The notes: generated by a model from the sequence alone, not told the origin. Shown: positions 1 through 6,858, numbered from the stretch's first letter. The stretch: DNA of 10,710 bases from DATHRK01 sp035465395 (GCA_035465395.1 DATHRK010000092.1:1-10710); one strand, 5' to 3'. Made by a program: numbers and translations.

Positions 1-547
1 TCTGTCGCGGGCGGTTCCCCAGGTGCCGCATCACGCGGCGGATGTCGGGCAGGAAGCCCATGTCCAGCATGCGGTCGGCCTCGTCCAGGACGAGCACCTC
101 GACCTCGGGAAGCCGCGCGTATCCGTACTGGAAGTGGTCCAACAGGCGGCCCGGCGTGGCGACGATGACGTCGGCCCCGCGGCGGAAGGCTTCCTCCTGC
201 GGACGCATCCCGACGCCGCCGTAAACGGCTGCGCTGCGGATGCCCGTTCCGCGGGCGAGGTCGCGGGCGTGCTGCACGATCTGTCCGGCGAGCTCCCTCG
301 TCGGCGTGATGATCAGGGCGCGCGTCGACCCGCGCGGACGCTCCAGCAACTGTTGCAGCGTCGGCAGCAGGAACGCGGCGGTCTTGCCGCTCCCCGTCAT
401 GGCGGATGCAATCACGTCGCGGCCCTCGAGGGCCAGCGGGATCGCCTGCGCCTGCACCGGCGTGGGCCGGGTGAAGCCCATCGCCTGGATGCTCCGCAGC
501 AGGTCCTCTCTCAGGCCCAGGGTCGCGAAGTTGTTTACGTCGTACAA
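1..547 (-). CDS. DEAD-box ATP-dependent RNA helicase, N-terminal part (truncated by window edge)
   Basis: ATP-dependent RNA unwinding enzyme of superfamily 2, cytoplasmic, usually involved in ribosome assembly, mRNA decay or cold adaptation. Only the first 182 residues (RecA-like domain 1) are inside the window. Visible in order: an isolated aromatic F7 and the Q motif (PTPVQ, 28-32), motif I AMTGSGKT (49-56), motif Ia PTRELA (82-87), a GG pair (110-111), motif Ib TPGRL (131-135) and motif II DEAD (155-158). Motif III and the whole second RecA domain lie beyond base 1. The domain begins almost at residue 7, as in RhlE-type helicases, but the C-terminal tail needed to name the subfamily is missing. 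I chose the TTG start at 547-545 because GAGAG lies 5 bases upstream and no ATG or GTG fits before the Q motif. An in-frame TTG at 604-602 sits in the terminator T-tract and lacks a binding site. The gene is divergent from its neighbours. Confidence 0.96.
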   Translation of the reverse strand, partial: MYDVNNFATLGLREDLLRSIQAMGFTRPTPVQAQAIPLALEGRDVIASAMTGSGKTAAFLLPTLQQLLERPRGSTRALIITPTRELAGQIVQHARDLARGTGIRSAAVYGGVGMRPQEEAFRRGADVIVATPGRLLDHFQYGYARLPEVEVLVLDEADRMLDMGFLPDIRRVMRHLGNRPRQ

Positions 548-602
548 TCGAACTCTCTCTTCGTGCTGTGGTCCGGCTTGCTCGCCGGCGAGTCGGACGC
601 AC

Positions 603-635
603 AAAAAAAAGGGCCCCGGGCCGAACCCGAGTCCC
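603..635 (-). terminator. Intrinsic (rho-independent) terminator in the helicase leader
   Basis: Read on the minus strand, the arms are GGGACTCGGG (635-626) and CCCGGGGCCC (620-611), with a five-base TTCGG loop (625-621) and then eight T (610-603). The 10-position stem has one A-G mismatch and one T-G wobble. On the plus strand there is no T-run after the stem, so it works only for minus-strand transcription. It ends 55 bases before the helicase TTG, and I see no minus-strand gene to its right that it could serve. It is therefore either a leader attenuator for the helicase or insulation against antisense transcription from the divergent region. Confidence 0.85.
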
Positions 636-666
636 TTCGCGCGTCTCGGTGCCGGCGGTCGCCGGC

Positions 667-695
667 AGTCTAGCTGCGAGAAGGTAGTGCAAGAC
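667..695 (-). promoter_or_regulatory. Possible helicase promoter
   Basis: On the minus strand a -10-like TAGACT (672-667) is preceded by TTGCAC (692-687). The 14-base spacer is too short for a standard sigma-70 pair, so the -35 assignment is weak. If the -10 is real, transcription starts near 660, about 25 bases before the terminator stem, giving a leader that would have to read through it to reach the helicase. Low confidence; based only on motif resemblance. Confidence 0.25.
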
Positions 696-839
696 GGGTG
701 CCGCGCACAGTCCCGGGAGACGACGAGGCACCGTTCGTGCACCGAAGCGCGTTGTGCGCATCGACACCGTGTTCGCGACTTCAGCGGTGTTCGCGGACGC
801 CTCGAGGGCAGGACTCTCCCCGGCCCTCCCCCCGCTCGC

Positions 840-845
840 TAGATT
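840..845 (+). promoter_or_regulatory. Possible -10 element for the gene at 969
   Basis: TAGATT fits the TAnnnT pattern and sits in the only AT-rich patch in the 130 bases before the gene. Transcription would start near 852, leaving a leader of roughly 115 bases. No -35 hexamer is seen at the expected distance, so this is a weak call. Confidence 0.3.
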
Positions 846-968
846 ATGAACGGGCGCTCGGCCGTCCGGCCGCGCCCGCGAGCCCCGAGTCGAGCGCCCT
901 CCACGTCCGCCCCCCTCGGCACCCCTCGCCGCTCCAACTGCGGGAAGCCTTCACACAGGGGGTAACAC

Positions 969-1691
969 ATGCCATCCGATCGCGTGTACGACGTCGATTT
1001 CCGCGACGGCAACCTCACGCCCAGCCTGGACGGCATGCACTGGGGCGACATGCGGGTCGGCTCGGGAGCGGGCATCGCGGCGTCGAGCGCCGCCGATCCC
1101 CAGGGCCTGAAGCTGGCACTCGCAGGGACCGGGTCCGCCGCCGGAATCGGCGTCTTCGCGGTGCTCCAGGAGGACGTTCTGCCGCTGGCCAGCCGCCTGC
1201 TCATGCTGGTCGAGTTCGACCAGCCCGCGGCGTCGCCCCCCACCTCGGGCTCCGGCGCGCCGGAGCCGTGGGCGGTCGCGCTCACCGTGAAGTTCGGCGA
1301 CGAGACCTTCGACGCGCAGGCGCCGATGGCCAACGTCACGTTCCAGTTCCGGCCGCCCGGCACCCGCCTCAACACGCCGGGCCACCTGGAGGGCGATCAG
1401 CCCGCCACGCTCACCGCCCCGATGGACTACGAGAAGCTGGCTCCCGCGCGCTTCCAGCTCGAGCACCACTTCTGCGGGGTGAACGCCGCCGGCCGCTACG
1501 CCGTGGGCGTGGGCACCGCTGTCGTGGGCCCGCCCATCCGCGCGTCCGACCAGCGCGTGTACTCGCAGGACGGCCTGTCGGGCGGCCAGCAGGACTGGAT
1601 CGGGGCGCTCGGGGTGACGCTCGCGACCATCAACGGCTTCGGCCACATGGGCGTGCGGCTCCGGCGGTTCTCGGTGTCGCTCTGGCCCTAG
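969..1691 (+). CDS. Hypothetical protein, 240 residues, unknown function
   Basis: I do not recognise a family. The start is well supported: AGGGGGT ends five bases before the ATG. No signal peptide, lipobox or membrane segment is seen, so a cytoplasmic protein is likely. The sequence looks beta-rich. It opens with YDVDFRDG, has many Gly/Asp/Pro turns, alternating hydrophobic strands and a low helix content, and closes with RLRRFSVSLW, the kind of final strand seen in jelly-roll (LamG/concanavalin-like) folds. That fold suggestion is inference from composition only. A proline/serine/glycine-rich linker lies near residues 84-95. There is one Cys, in FCGVN, and no obvious catalytic motif. It stands alone: the helicase diverges upstream, and the next gene follows after about 200 bases with its own promoter. 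Codon use is typical of the window, so there is no sign of recent transfer. Confidence 0.82.
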   Translation: MPSDRVYDVDFRDGNLTPSLDGMHWGDMRVGSGAGIAASSAADPQGLKLALAGTGSAAGIGVFAVLQEDVLPLASRLLMLVEFDQPAASPPTSGSGAPEPWAVALTVKFGDETFDAQAPMANVTFQFRPPGTRLNTPGHLEGDQPATLTAPMDYEKLAPARFQLEHHFCGVNAAGRYAVGVGTAVVGPPIRASDQRVYSQDGLSGGQQDWIGALGVTLATINGFGHMGVRLRRFSVSLWP

Positions 1692-1811
1692 GCTCTCGAT
1701 CCGGGCAGCGTCGGTCGCAGCCGGCCGTGTGGACCGCGGGCATCGGCCTGAGGGCGCGGGCGATGGAGGGCACGGGGGTCTACGGGGCGGGGTGGGAAGG
1801 GACGTAGGTCG

Positions 1812-1840
1812 TTGGCAGGCCGCGGCCGTGTAACTAACCT
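1812..1840 (+). promoter_or_regulatory. Sigma-70-type promoter for the TPR / multicopper oxidase operon
   Basis: TTGGCA (1812-1817) and TAACCT (1835-1840) are separated by exactly 17 bases, the best -35/-10 pair in the window. Transcription would start near 1847, about 43 bases before the ATG at 1890. An overlapping TAACTA (1831-1836) is an alternative -10. The rest of the 198-base gap (1692-1889) shows no terminator with a T-run after the preceding gene. Confidence 0.55.
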
Positions 1841-1842
1841 TG

Positions 1843-1861
1843 GGGGCGCTCTTCGCGCCCC
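1843..1861 (+). other. Hairpin at the 5' end of the operon transcript
   Basis: GGGGCGC (1843-1849) pairs perfectly with GCGCCCC (1855-1861) around a five-base TCTTC loop. It overlaps the predicted transcription start, so it would be a 5'-terminal stem in the mRNA or a palindromic protein-binding site over the start. It has no T-tract and therefore is not an intrinsic terminator. Confidence 0.5.
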
Positions 1862-1889
1862 GACAGCACTAACGGCAGGGTCGACGACG

Positions 1890-3719
1890 ATGAGGTCGTA
1901 TCAGCAGTTCTTCGCGGAATTGAAGCGCCGGAGCGTCTTCAAGGTCTCGGCGGTATACGGGGCGCTCGCATTCGCGTTGCTCCAGGTCGCGGAGCCGCTC
2001 GCGGGCGCCCTTTCCCTGCCGGGGTGGTTCGTTCCGCTGGTGGTCGCGCTGCTGCTGCTGGGTTTCCCTGTCGCGCTGGTGCTCGCCTGGGCCTTCGATA
2101 TTACTCCGGAGGGGGTGCGCAGGACGCCCGACGCCCCCGACGAGGAGCTCGCGCGGATCGTTTCTGAGCCGGTCTCGGCGAGGTGGCCGGCCGGCGTCCT
2201 CGCGCTGGTCGGCGTCGCCCTGCTGGTCGCCGGGGCGTGGTGGACGGGGCTGCGCAGCGGCCGGTCCGGCGCCGTGGCGGCGCCGGGTGCTGGCCTTGGT
2301 ACCTCGGCCGCCGCGGCCACGCTTGCCCACGATGGAGACGCGGCCTCGGACGCCCGGCCGTCGATCGCGGTCCTCGCCTTCGACGACATGAGCCCACAGA
2401 GCGACCAGGGGCACTTCAGCGACGGCATCACCGAGGAGATCCTCAACACGCTGGCTCGGGTTCGCGAGCTCCGGGTCGCGGCGCGCACCTCCGCCTTCGC
2501 CTTCAAGAACCGCCAGATCGATCTCCGCGACGTCGCCGACAGCCTCGGCGTCGACTACGTCGTCGAGGGCAGCGTGCGCAAGGCGGGGGACCGGCTGCGC
2601 ATCACCGCCCAGCTGATCGACGGCGAGGACGGCTCGCACATGTGGTCGGACCAGTACGACCGCGACATGGAGGACATCTTCGCCATCCAGACCGAGCTCG
2701 CCGAAGCGATCGCCGCCCAGCTTCGCATCCCCCTCGGTCTGGACGAGCGCGAGCGCCTGGTGTCGGCGACGGACGACATGCAGGCGTTCAACGAATACCT
2801 GGAGGGGCGGCGCCTGATGCGCGAGCGGGGCACGAGCATCGAAGGGGCGATCGCGCTGTTCGAGTCGGCGATCGCGCGGGACTCCTCCTGGGCGCCCCCC
2901 TGGGCGGGCCTCGCCGAGAGCCGGGCGCTGCTGCCGTTCTACGCCGTGCCCCGCGCCGACTCGGCGTTCTGGGAGAACAGCCTCGCCGACGCCGAGCGGG
3001 CCGCCGAGCGCGCGCTCGAGTTGGACCCGCGCAACGCGTCGGCGGCGGTCGCGCTGGGGAACATCCACCGGGACCGCTGGGAGTGGGACGCCGCCGCGGC
3101 GGCCTACGCCCGCGCGCTCGCGCTCGACCCGGACAACGTGGAAGCGCACCAGCAGTACGCGGAGTATCTCTGCTACACGGGCCGGCTGGACGAGGCGTAC
3201 ACCGCCGCTCTGCGCGCGCTCGACCTCGACCCCTCGCCGATCCGGTACAACGTCGCGGGCTACATAGCACGCTATCGGGGCGACTACGCCGCCGCGAAAC
3301 GGCTACTCGACGCAGGCATCGCCGCTGGAACCGCGGAGAAGACGCCCCAGCTGTGGGGGCACCGCGCGCTCGTCGAGCTGGCGACCGACGCTTCGCCCCT
3401 GGGTCGCGAGCTGTACCTGCGCTGGCTGTCGGCGGCGGCCCCCGAACTGGTGAAGCGCGTGGAGCGCGCGTGGCCGGCGGGCGAAGCCCAGCCGACGGCC
3501 GATGCCGCCGAGGCCATGATGTCGCACAACGTGGTCAACGCGGCGGAACTGTGGATGCTCCGCGGCGAGCCCGAACGCGCGCTCTCTGCGCTCCAGAGAG
3601 GCGCGGCGCAGCGCGTTCCGTTCGGCCCGGTGGGCTGGAGCTGGGATGTCCTCTGGGATCCGCTGCGGAGCGACCCGCGGTTCCGGGAAGTCAGCGCGAA
3701 GTGGACCGCGACGCGATGA
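1890..3719 (+). CDS. Membrane-anchored FlgO/TolB-like domain and TPR protein
   Basis: 609-residue inner-membrane protein, probably a scaffold or sensor; no enzymatic motif is visible. The N-terminus (1-78) has the FAELKRR...Y pattern followed by two hydrophobic segments (about 22-40 and 46-68) that open many TPR proteins of GC-rich environmental bacteria. A third hydrophobic segment is at 100-119 and a low-complexity linker at 121-155. Residues 156-280 match the FlgO/TolB-N-like domain that precedes TPRs in CadC- and cyclase-related proteins (PSIAVLAF, FSDGITEEIL, YVVEGSVR and QLID blocks). Tetratricopeptide repeats fill roughly 295-600, clearest near 365-490 (ERALELDPRNA, ARALALDPDN). The usual N-terminal winged helix or cyclase domain is absent. 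The start is the ATG at 1890 (AGGG nine bases upstream), as it begins exactly at the family N-terminus. Its stop overlaps the oxidase ATG by four bases (ATGA), implying coupled translation. Confidence 0.92.
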   Translation: MRSYQQFFAELKRRSVFKVSAVYGALAFALLQVAEPLAGALSLPGWFVPLVVALLLLGFPVALVLAWAFDITPEGVRRTPDAPDEELARIVSEPVSARWPAGVLALVGVALLVAGAWWTGLRSGRSGAVAAPGAGLGTSAAAATLAHDGDAASDARPSIAVLAFDDMSPQSDQGHFSDGITEEILNTLARVRELRVAARTSAFAFKNRQIDLRDVADSLGVDYVVEGSVRKAGDRLRITAQLIDGEDGSHMWSDQYDRDMEDIFAIQTELAEAIAAQLRIPLGLDERERLVSATDDMQAFNEYLEGRRLMRERGTSIEGAIALFESAIARDSSWAPPWAGLAESRALLPFYAVPRADSAFWENSLADAERAAERALELDPRNASAAVALGNIHRDRWEWDAAAAAYARALALDPDNVEAHQQYAEYLCYTGRLDEAYTAALRALDLDPSPIRYNVAGYIARYRGDYAAAKRLLDAGIAAGTAEKTPQLWGHRALVELATDASPLGRELYLRWLSAAAPELVKRVERAWPAGEAQPTADAAEAMMSHNVVNAAELWMLRGEPERALSALQRGAAQRVPFGPVGWSWDVLWDPLRSDPRFREVSAKWTATR

Positions 3720-5260
3720 GGGCGACCATCACGCCTCGGCCCTCCCCCGGTGCGAGCAGGCGCGCCGCGACGGCGCGTATGAGCGCGCTGGCGACGCTCG
3801 CCGTGGCGAGCCAGGCCGCGCTGGTCGCGAGCCCGGCTCCGCTGGTTGCGAGCGCTTCGCCGATGGCCGCGAGCCCGGCCGCGGCTACGCAGGCGGCGCT
3901 GGCCGCCAGCCCGGCCGCCGCGTTGCAGGCGCCCGCAGCCGACACGCTGCGCGCCCCCCCCGTCCTCCAGGATCGCCACCCCTCCCCGGACACCGTCGAG
4001 GTGGTGCTCGCCGCCCGCCCCGCGCGTCTCTCCCTGCTGCCCGGGAAGGAAACGGACCTCTACACGTACGGCGGCACGTTCCCCGGCCCCACGCTCGACG
4101 TCGACGAGGGCGACCACGTCATCGTCCGCTTCCGCAACGAGCTGCCCGAGGCCACGACCATCCACTGGCACGGGCTGCACCTGCCCTTCGACGCCGACGG
4201 CAGCCCGTTCCACCCGGTCCCGCCGGGCGGCGAGTACACGTACGCGTTCACCGTACCGGTCGGGACCGCGGGAACGTACTGGTACCACCCGCATCCCATG
4301 CACGACACGACGTGGCAGATCGGCAAGGGACTGCTGGGCGCGGTGATCGTGCGGGCGGAGGACGATCCGCTCCCGGACATGACGGAGCGGCTGCTGATCC
4401 TCTCCGACAACCGCTTCCACGAGGACGGCTCGCTGTCCTTCCCCGAGCCGGGCACGCGGCAGGCGCGGATCGACGAGCAGAACGGCCGCGAAGGCGACGC
4501 GCTGTTCGTGAACGGGCAGATCGAGCCGGTCATCCCGATCGCGCCCGGCGAGGTCCAGCGCTGGCGCGTGATCAACGCGTCGGGGGCGCGCGTCTACCGC
4601 GTCGCGGTCCCGGGGCACACGCTGATCCACGTCGGCAGCGACGGCGGGCTGTTCGAGATCCCCGTCGAGCGCGAGGACATTCTGCTCGCGAACACCGAGC
4701 GCGCGGAGGTCCTCGTGCGCGGGGTAGGCGAGTCCGGCTCGGAGGTGGCGGTCGAGGATCGGCCCTACGACCGCTACCGTCCGCTGACGCGGCCGCGGGA
4801 CTGGGACCGCACGCGCACGCTGGCGACCCTGCGCTACGGCACCGAACCCGGGCAGGGCGTGGAGACCCCGGACCGCTTGCGCGAGGTGCCGGCGCTGCGC
4901 GAAGAGGACGCCTCGGCCGTGCGCGTCCTGCGCCTCGACCAGGGGCGCATCAACGGCCAGACGATGGACATGGGCCGGGTGGACTTGCGCGCCGAGCTCG
5001 GCGCGACCGAGGTATGGGAGATCCGCAACCTCGTCGGCATGGACCACCCGTTTCATCTGCACGGGTTCCGCTTCCAGGTGCTCTCCCGGAACGGCGAGCC
5101 CGCCCCGTACCGGAGCTGGAAGGACACGGTGAACGTCCCAGCGCGCGAGACCGTGCGCTTCATCGTCCGCTTCGACGATTACCCCGGCAAGTGGATGTTC
5201 CACTGCCACATCGTGGACCACGAGGACATGGGCATGATGGGCGTGCTCGAGGTGGGCTGA
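3716..5260 (+). CDS. Exported multicopper oxidase (three-cupredoxin type)
   Basis: 514-residue laccase/CueO-like oxidase, expected to couple one-electron oxidation of a substrate (phenol, Cu(I), Mn or another metal) to reduction of O2 to water outside the cytoplasm. All copper motifs are intact: HWHG (150-153), YHPH (190-193), HPFHLHG (444-450) and HCHIVDH (496-502) with axial M507. The predicted type 1 site is H444, C497, H502 and M507; the trinuclear cluster uses H150, H152, H191, H193, H447, H449, H496 and H498. The three cupredoxin domains span about 90-210, 215-345 and 370-514. The N-terminus carries Arg-Arg (15-16) before a hydrophobic stretch, compatible with Tat export, which would fit folded copper proteins. 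It is followed by an unusual Ala/Ser/Pro tract (24-78). No Met-rich CueO-like insert is evident, so a cuprous oxidase role is not supported directly. An internal ATG at 3779 would lose the Arg pair. The gene overlaps the TPR gene upstream and is followed 30 bases later by a copper lipoprotein. Confidence 0.95.
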   Translation: MRATITPRPSPGASRRAATARMSALATLAVASQAALVASPAPLVASASPMAASPAAATQAALAASPAAALQAPAADTLRAPPVLQDRHPSPDTVEVVLAARPARLSLLPGKETDLYTYGGTFPGPTLDVDEGDHVIVRFRNELPEATTIHWHGLHLPFDADGSPFHPVPPGGEYTYAFTVPVGTAGTYWYHPHPMHDTTWQIGKGLLGAVIVRAEDDPLPDMTERLLILSDNRFHEDGSLSFPEPGTRQARIDEQNGREGDALFVNGQIEPVIPIAPGEVQRWRVINASGARVYRVAVPGHTLIHVGSDGGLFEIPVEREDILLANTERAEVLVRGVGESGSEVAVEDRPYDRYRPLTRPRDWDRTRTLATLRYGTEPGQGVETPDRLREVPALREEDASAVRVLRLDQGRINGQTMDMGRVDLRAELGATEVWEIRNLVGMDHPFHLHGFRFQVLSRNGEPAPYRSWKDTVNVPARETVRFIVRFDDYPGKWMFHCHIVDHEDMGMMGVLEVG

Positions 5261-5290
5261 GCCGCCGGGCCCTCGAACGAACCCCAGAAA

Positions 5291-6280
5291 ATGGAACCGC
5301 ACATGCACGATGCCAGGAAACCGACCGCCGCACTCACGGCCCTGACCCTCGCCTCCGTCGCCCTCGCGGCGGGGTGCCAGTCTGCCGGATCGGCCGGCGA
5401 CGATGGCGCCACCCCGGCGACCCCCCAGGCCGCAGCGGAAGCCGGCCAGGGCGCCTCCGCCTACGTGGTCGACGTCCACGCGGAGGACTACGCCTTCGAG
5501 GCACCCGACCGGATTCCTTCCGGGTGGATCACGTTCCGTCTCGAGAACGCCGGCGAGGAGACGCACTTCCTGACGGTCAGCCGCCTCCCGGACGACCGCA
5601 CCTTCGAGGACTACGCCGGCCCCGTCGTGAACGAGTTCAACGACGCGTGGCTCGCCATGCGCGACGGGGAGATCGACCGAGGCGCCGCGCTGCAGCGGCT
5701 CGGCGAACGCGTGCCGGCGTGGTACTGGACGGGCATGGTGCCGTTCGCCGGCCCGGGCATGGTGCAGCCCGGCGGCACGGCGCAGGCGACCGTGCGGCTG
5801 GAGCCCGGCCGCTACGTGCTGGAGTGTTACATGAAGACCGCCGAGGGCGAGTTCCACGCCGTCGAGGGGATGGTCCGCCCGCTCGAGGTCACCGCGGAGG
5901 ACTCGGGCGCGCCGGAGCCCGACGCGGACCTGCGCCTCACGATCGGCCTGGACGGCTACACGATGAGCGGGACGCCCCGAAGCGGCACCAACCGGGTGGC
6001 CGTCGCCTTCGCCGAGCAGCCCGAGGCGGGGTTCGGGAACGACGTCCACGTCGCGCGCCTCGACGCGGGCGACGACCCGGCGAGCATCGCGGCCTGGATG
6101 GACGCCTACACGATCGGTGGGCTGTCCAACCCCGCGCCGGCCGAGTTCGTCGGGGGCACGCACCAGCAGCCGGCGGGCCACACCGTCTACTTCACGGTCG
6201 ACCTCACGCCCGGCCGCTACGCGCTGATCTCGGAGGCGGCGATCGAGACGCCGATGTACGAAGTGGTGGAGGTGCGGTAG
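5291..6280 (+). CDS. Lipoprotein with two cupredoxin-like domains, only the first with a copper site
   Basis: 329-residue envelope lipoprotein, probably an electron carrier or copper-binding partner of the oxidase 30 bases upstream. The signal peptide ends in lipobox LAAGC with Cys29 as the lipidated residue, followed by an Ala/Gly-rich linker (30-56). Domain 1 (about 57-202) has the pattern of a type 1 copper protein: H92 in EETHFL, then C179, H189 and M194 within LECYM...FHAVEGM (Cys-x9-His-x4-Met). Domain 2 (about 214-329) repeats the layout (DVH at 251-253; PGRYALIS at 307-314) but has Ser where Cys is expected and lacks the His-Met pair, so it should not bind type 1 copper. Between the strands of domain 1 is an insert at 101-160 containing an acidic helix. 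The ATG at 5303 has GGAA six bases upstream and gives a more usual 25-residue signal, so it may be the true start; 5291 lacks a clear ribosome binding site. The family is assigned by motif, from memory of similar Gemmatimonadota lipoproteins. Confidence 0.87.
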   Translation: MEPHMHDARKPTAALTALTLASVALAAGCQSAGSAGDDGATPATPQAAAEAGQGASAYVVDVHAEDYAFEAPDRIPSGWITFRLENAGEETHFLTVSRLPDDRTFEDYAGPVVNEFNDAWLAMRDGEIDRGAALQRLGERVPAWYWTGMVPFAGPGMVQPGGTAQATVRLEPGRYVLECYMKTAEGEFHAVEGMVRPLEVTAEDSGAPEPDADLRLTIGLDGYTMSGTPRSGTNRVAVAFAEQPEAGFGNDVHVARLDAGDDPASIAAWMDAYTIGGLSNPAPAEFVGGTHQQPAGHTVYFTVDLTPGRYALISEAAIETPMYEVVEVR

Positions 6281-6408
6281 CGCCTGGGCGACCCGCCACG
6301 GCGCGGCCCGCGCGCGACAAGGCGACGACCCGCCGACGGGCCTCGCCTCTCACACGTCGACGGCCGGCCGATGGGGCTCGCCTGCCTGCGCGCGGGCGCG
6401 CCCCGGGC

Positions 6409-6420
6409 TAATTTCCACCC
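6409..6420 (+). promoter_or_regulatory. -10 element of a probable leaderless promoter
   Basis: TAATTT (6409-6414) is followed by only six bases (CCACCC) before the ATG at 6421, so transcription would start at or next to the A of the start codon. There is no Shine-Dalgarno sequence before this ATG. No convincing -35 hexamer is seen, which is common for promoters of leaderless genes. The 140-base gap upstream (6281-6420) holds nothing else I can support. Confidence 0.6.
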
Positions 6421-6858
6421 ATGGCGATGCACCCGATCGCGAAACGGATCGCCGCCCGGCTCGCCTCGCGCGGCGCGGAGCCCGTACCCCACCTGATCGT
6501 GCAGGACATCTGGTCCTCGGTGGTCGACGGGACGCTGGAGGTCGGCGAGCGGCTGCCGACCGCGCGCGAGCTGGCGGTCGCGCTGGGCGTGAGTCCGCGC
6601 GCGGTGGACGGCGCCTACGACCAGCTCGAGCGGCTGGGCGTGACCACTACGCGCCGCGGCGAGGGCACCTTCGTCGGCCTCTCGCAGCCTTCGGAAGCGG
6701 AGCGCCGGAGGCACCAGGAGCTGCACGCGATCGGCCGTGACGCGGTGGAGCGGGCCGAGGCCATCGGGTTCGACGTGGTGGACCTGCTCGAGACCATCGA
6801 CGAGTACCGGGACGGCGACCGGGCCGCTCCGGACCGGGCACCCCGGAGGCGAACGTGA
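6421..6858 (+). CDS. GntR-family transcriptional regulator, short YtrA-like type
   Basis: 145-residue DNA-binding repressor-like protein. Residues about 24-88 form the GntR winged helix-turn-helix, with the diagnostic blocks GTLEVGERLPTARELA, LGVSPRAVDGAYDQLE and the wing TRRGEGTFV. The tail (90-145) is a short, charged helical region rather than a FadR, HutC or MocR effector domain, which matches the YtrA subfamily, whose members act as small dimers often without a known ligand. YtrA-type regulators usually precede ABC transporter genes; here the partner is a slipin gene whose GTG overlaps this stop codon by four bases (GTGA), so the two are co-transcribed and probably translationally coupled. 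The regulator is likely to control its own operon. The ATG lacks a ribosome binding site and is probably the first base of the mRNA. The C-terminus ends in a run of Arg. Confidence 0.94.
   Translation: MAMHPIAKRIAARLASRGAEPVPHLIVQDIWSSVVDGTLEVGERLPTARELAVALGVSPRAVDGAYDQLERLGVTTTRRGEGTFVGLSQPSEAERRRHQELHAIGRDAVERAEAIGFDVVDLLETIDEYRDGDRAAPDRAPRRRT

Larger units (their letters stand above)
548..968. other. Divergent intergenic region between helicase and the 240-residue gene
   Basis: These 421 bases hold no gene I can support. They contain the minus-strand terminator, a possible minus-strand -10 at 667-672 and an AT-rich island at 840-850 (a TAGATT box at 840-845) that is the best -10 candidate for the plus-strand gene at 969, although no -35 is recognisable upstream. 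No tRNA or other RNA gene pattern was seen. Plus-strand reading frames crossing the region are Arg/Pro-rich and look like GC-driven noise. Confidence 0.6.

Noticed and set aside
846..965. Possible 39-codon upstream ORF ending three bases before the gene at 969
   Set aside because: It has no ribosome binding site, is Arg/Pro/Ser-rich as expected from random GC-rich DNA, and its ATG lies upstream of the likely transcription start.
1812..1889. TTG at 1812 as start of the TPR protein
   Set aside because: The TTG is part of a -35 element with a matching -10 downstream, and the family N-terminus begins exactly at the ATG at 1890.
2183..3715. Extension of the oxidase frame 1.5 kb upstream through the TPR gene
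   Set aside because: The upstream part is an Arg/Gly-rich shadow of the TPR gene; the ATG at 3716 overlaps the TPR stop in a classic coupled arrangement and precedes an export signal.
3284..6181. Very long minus-strand open frame opposite the oxidase and lipoprotein
   Set aside because: It mirrors the codon structure of the plus-strand genes (GC third-position shadow), shows no domain pattern, and runs across several real gene boundaries.
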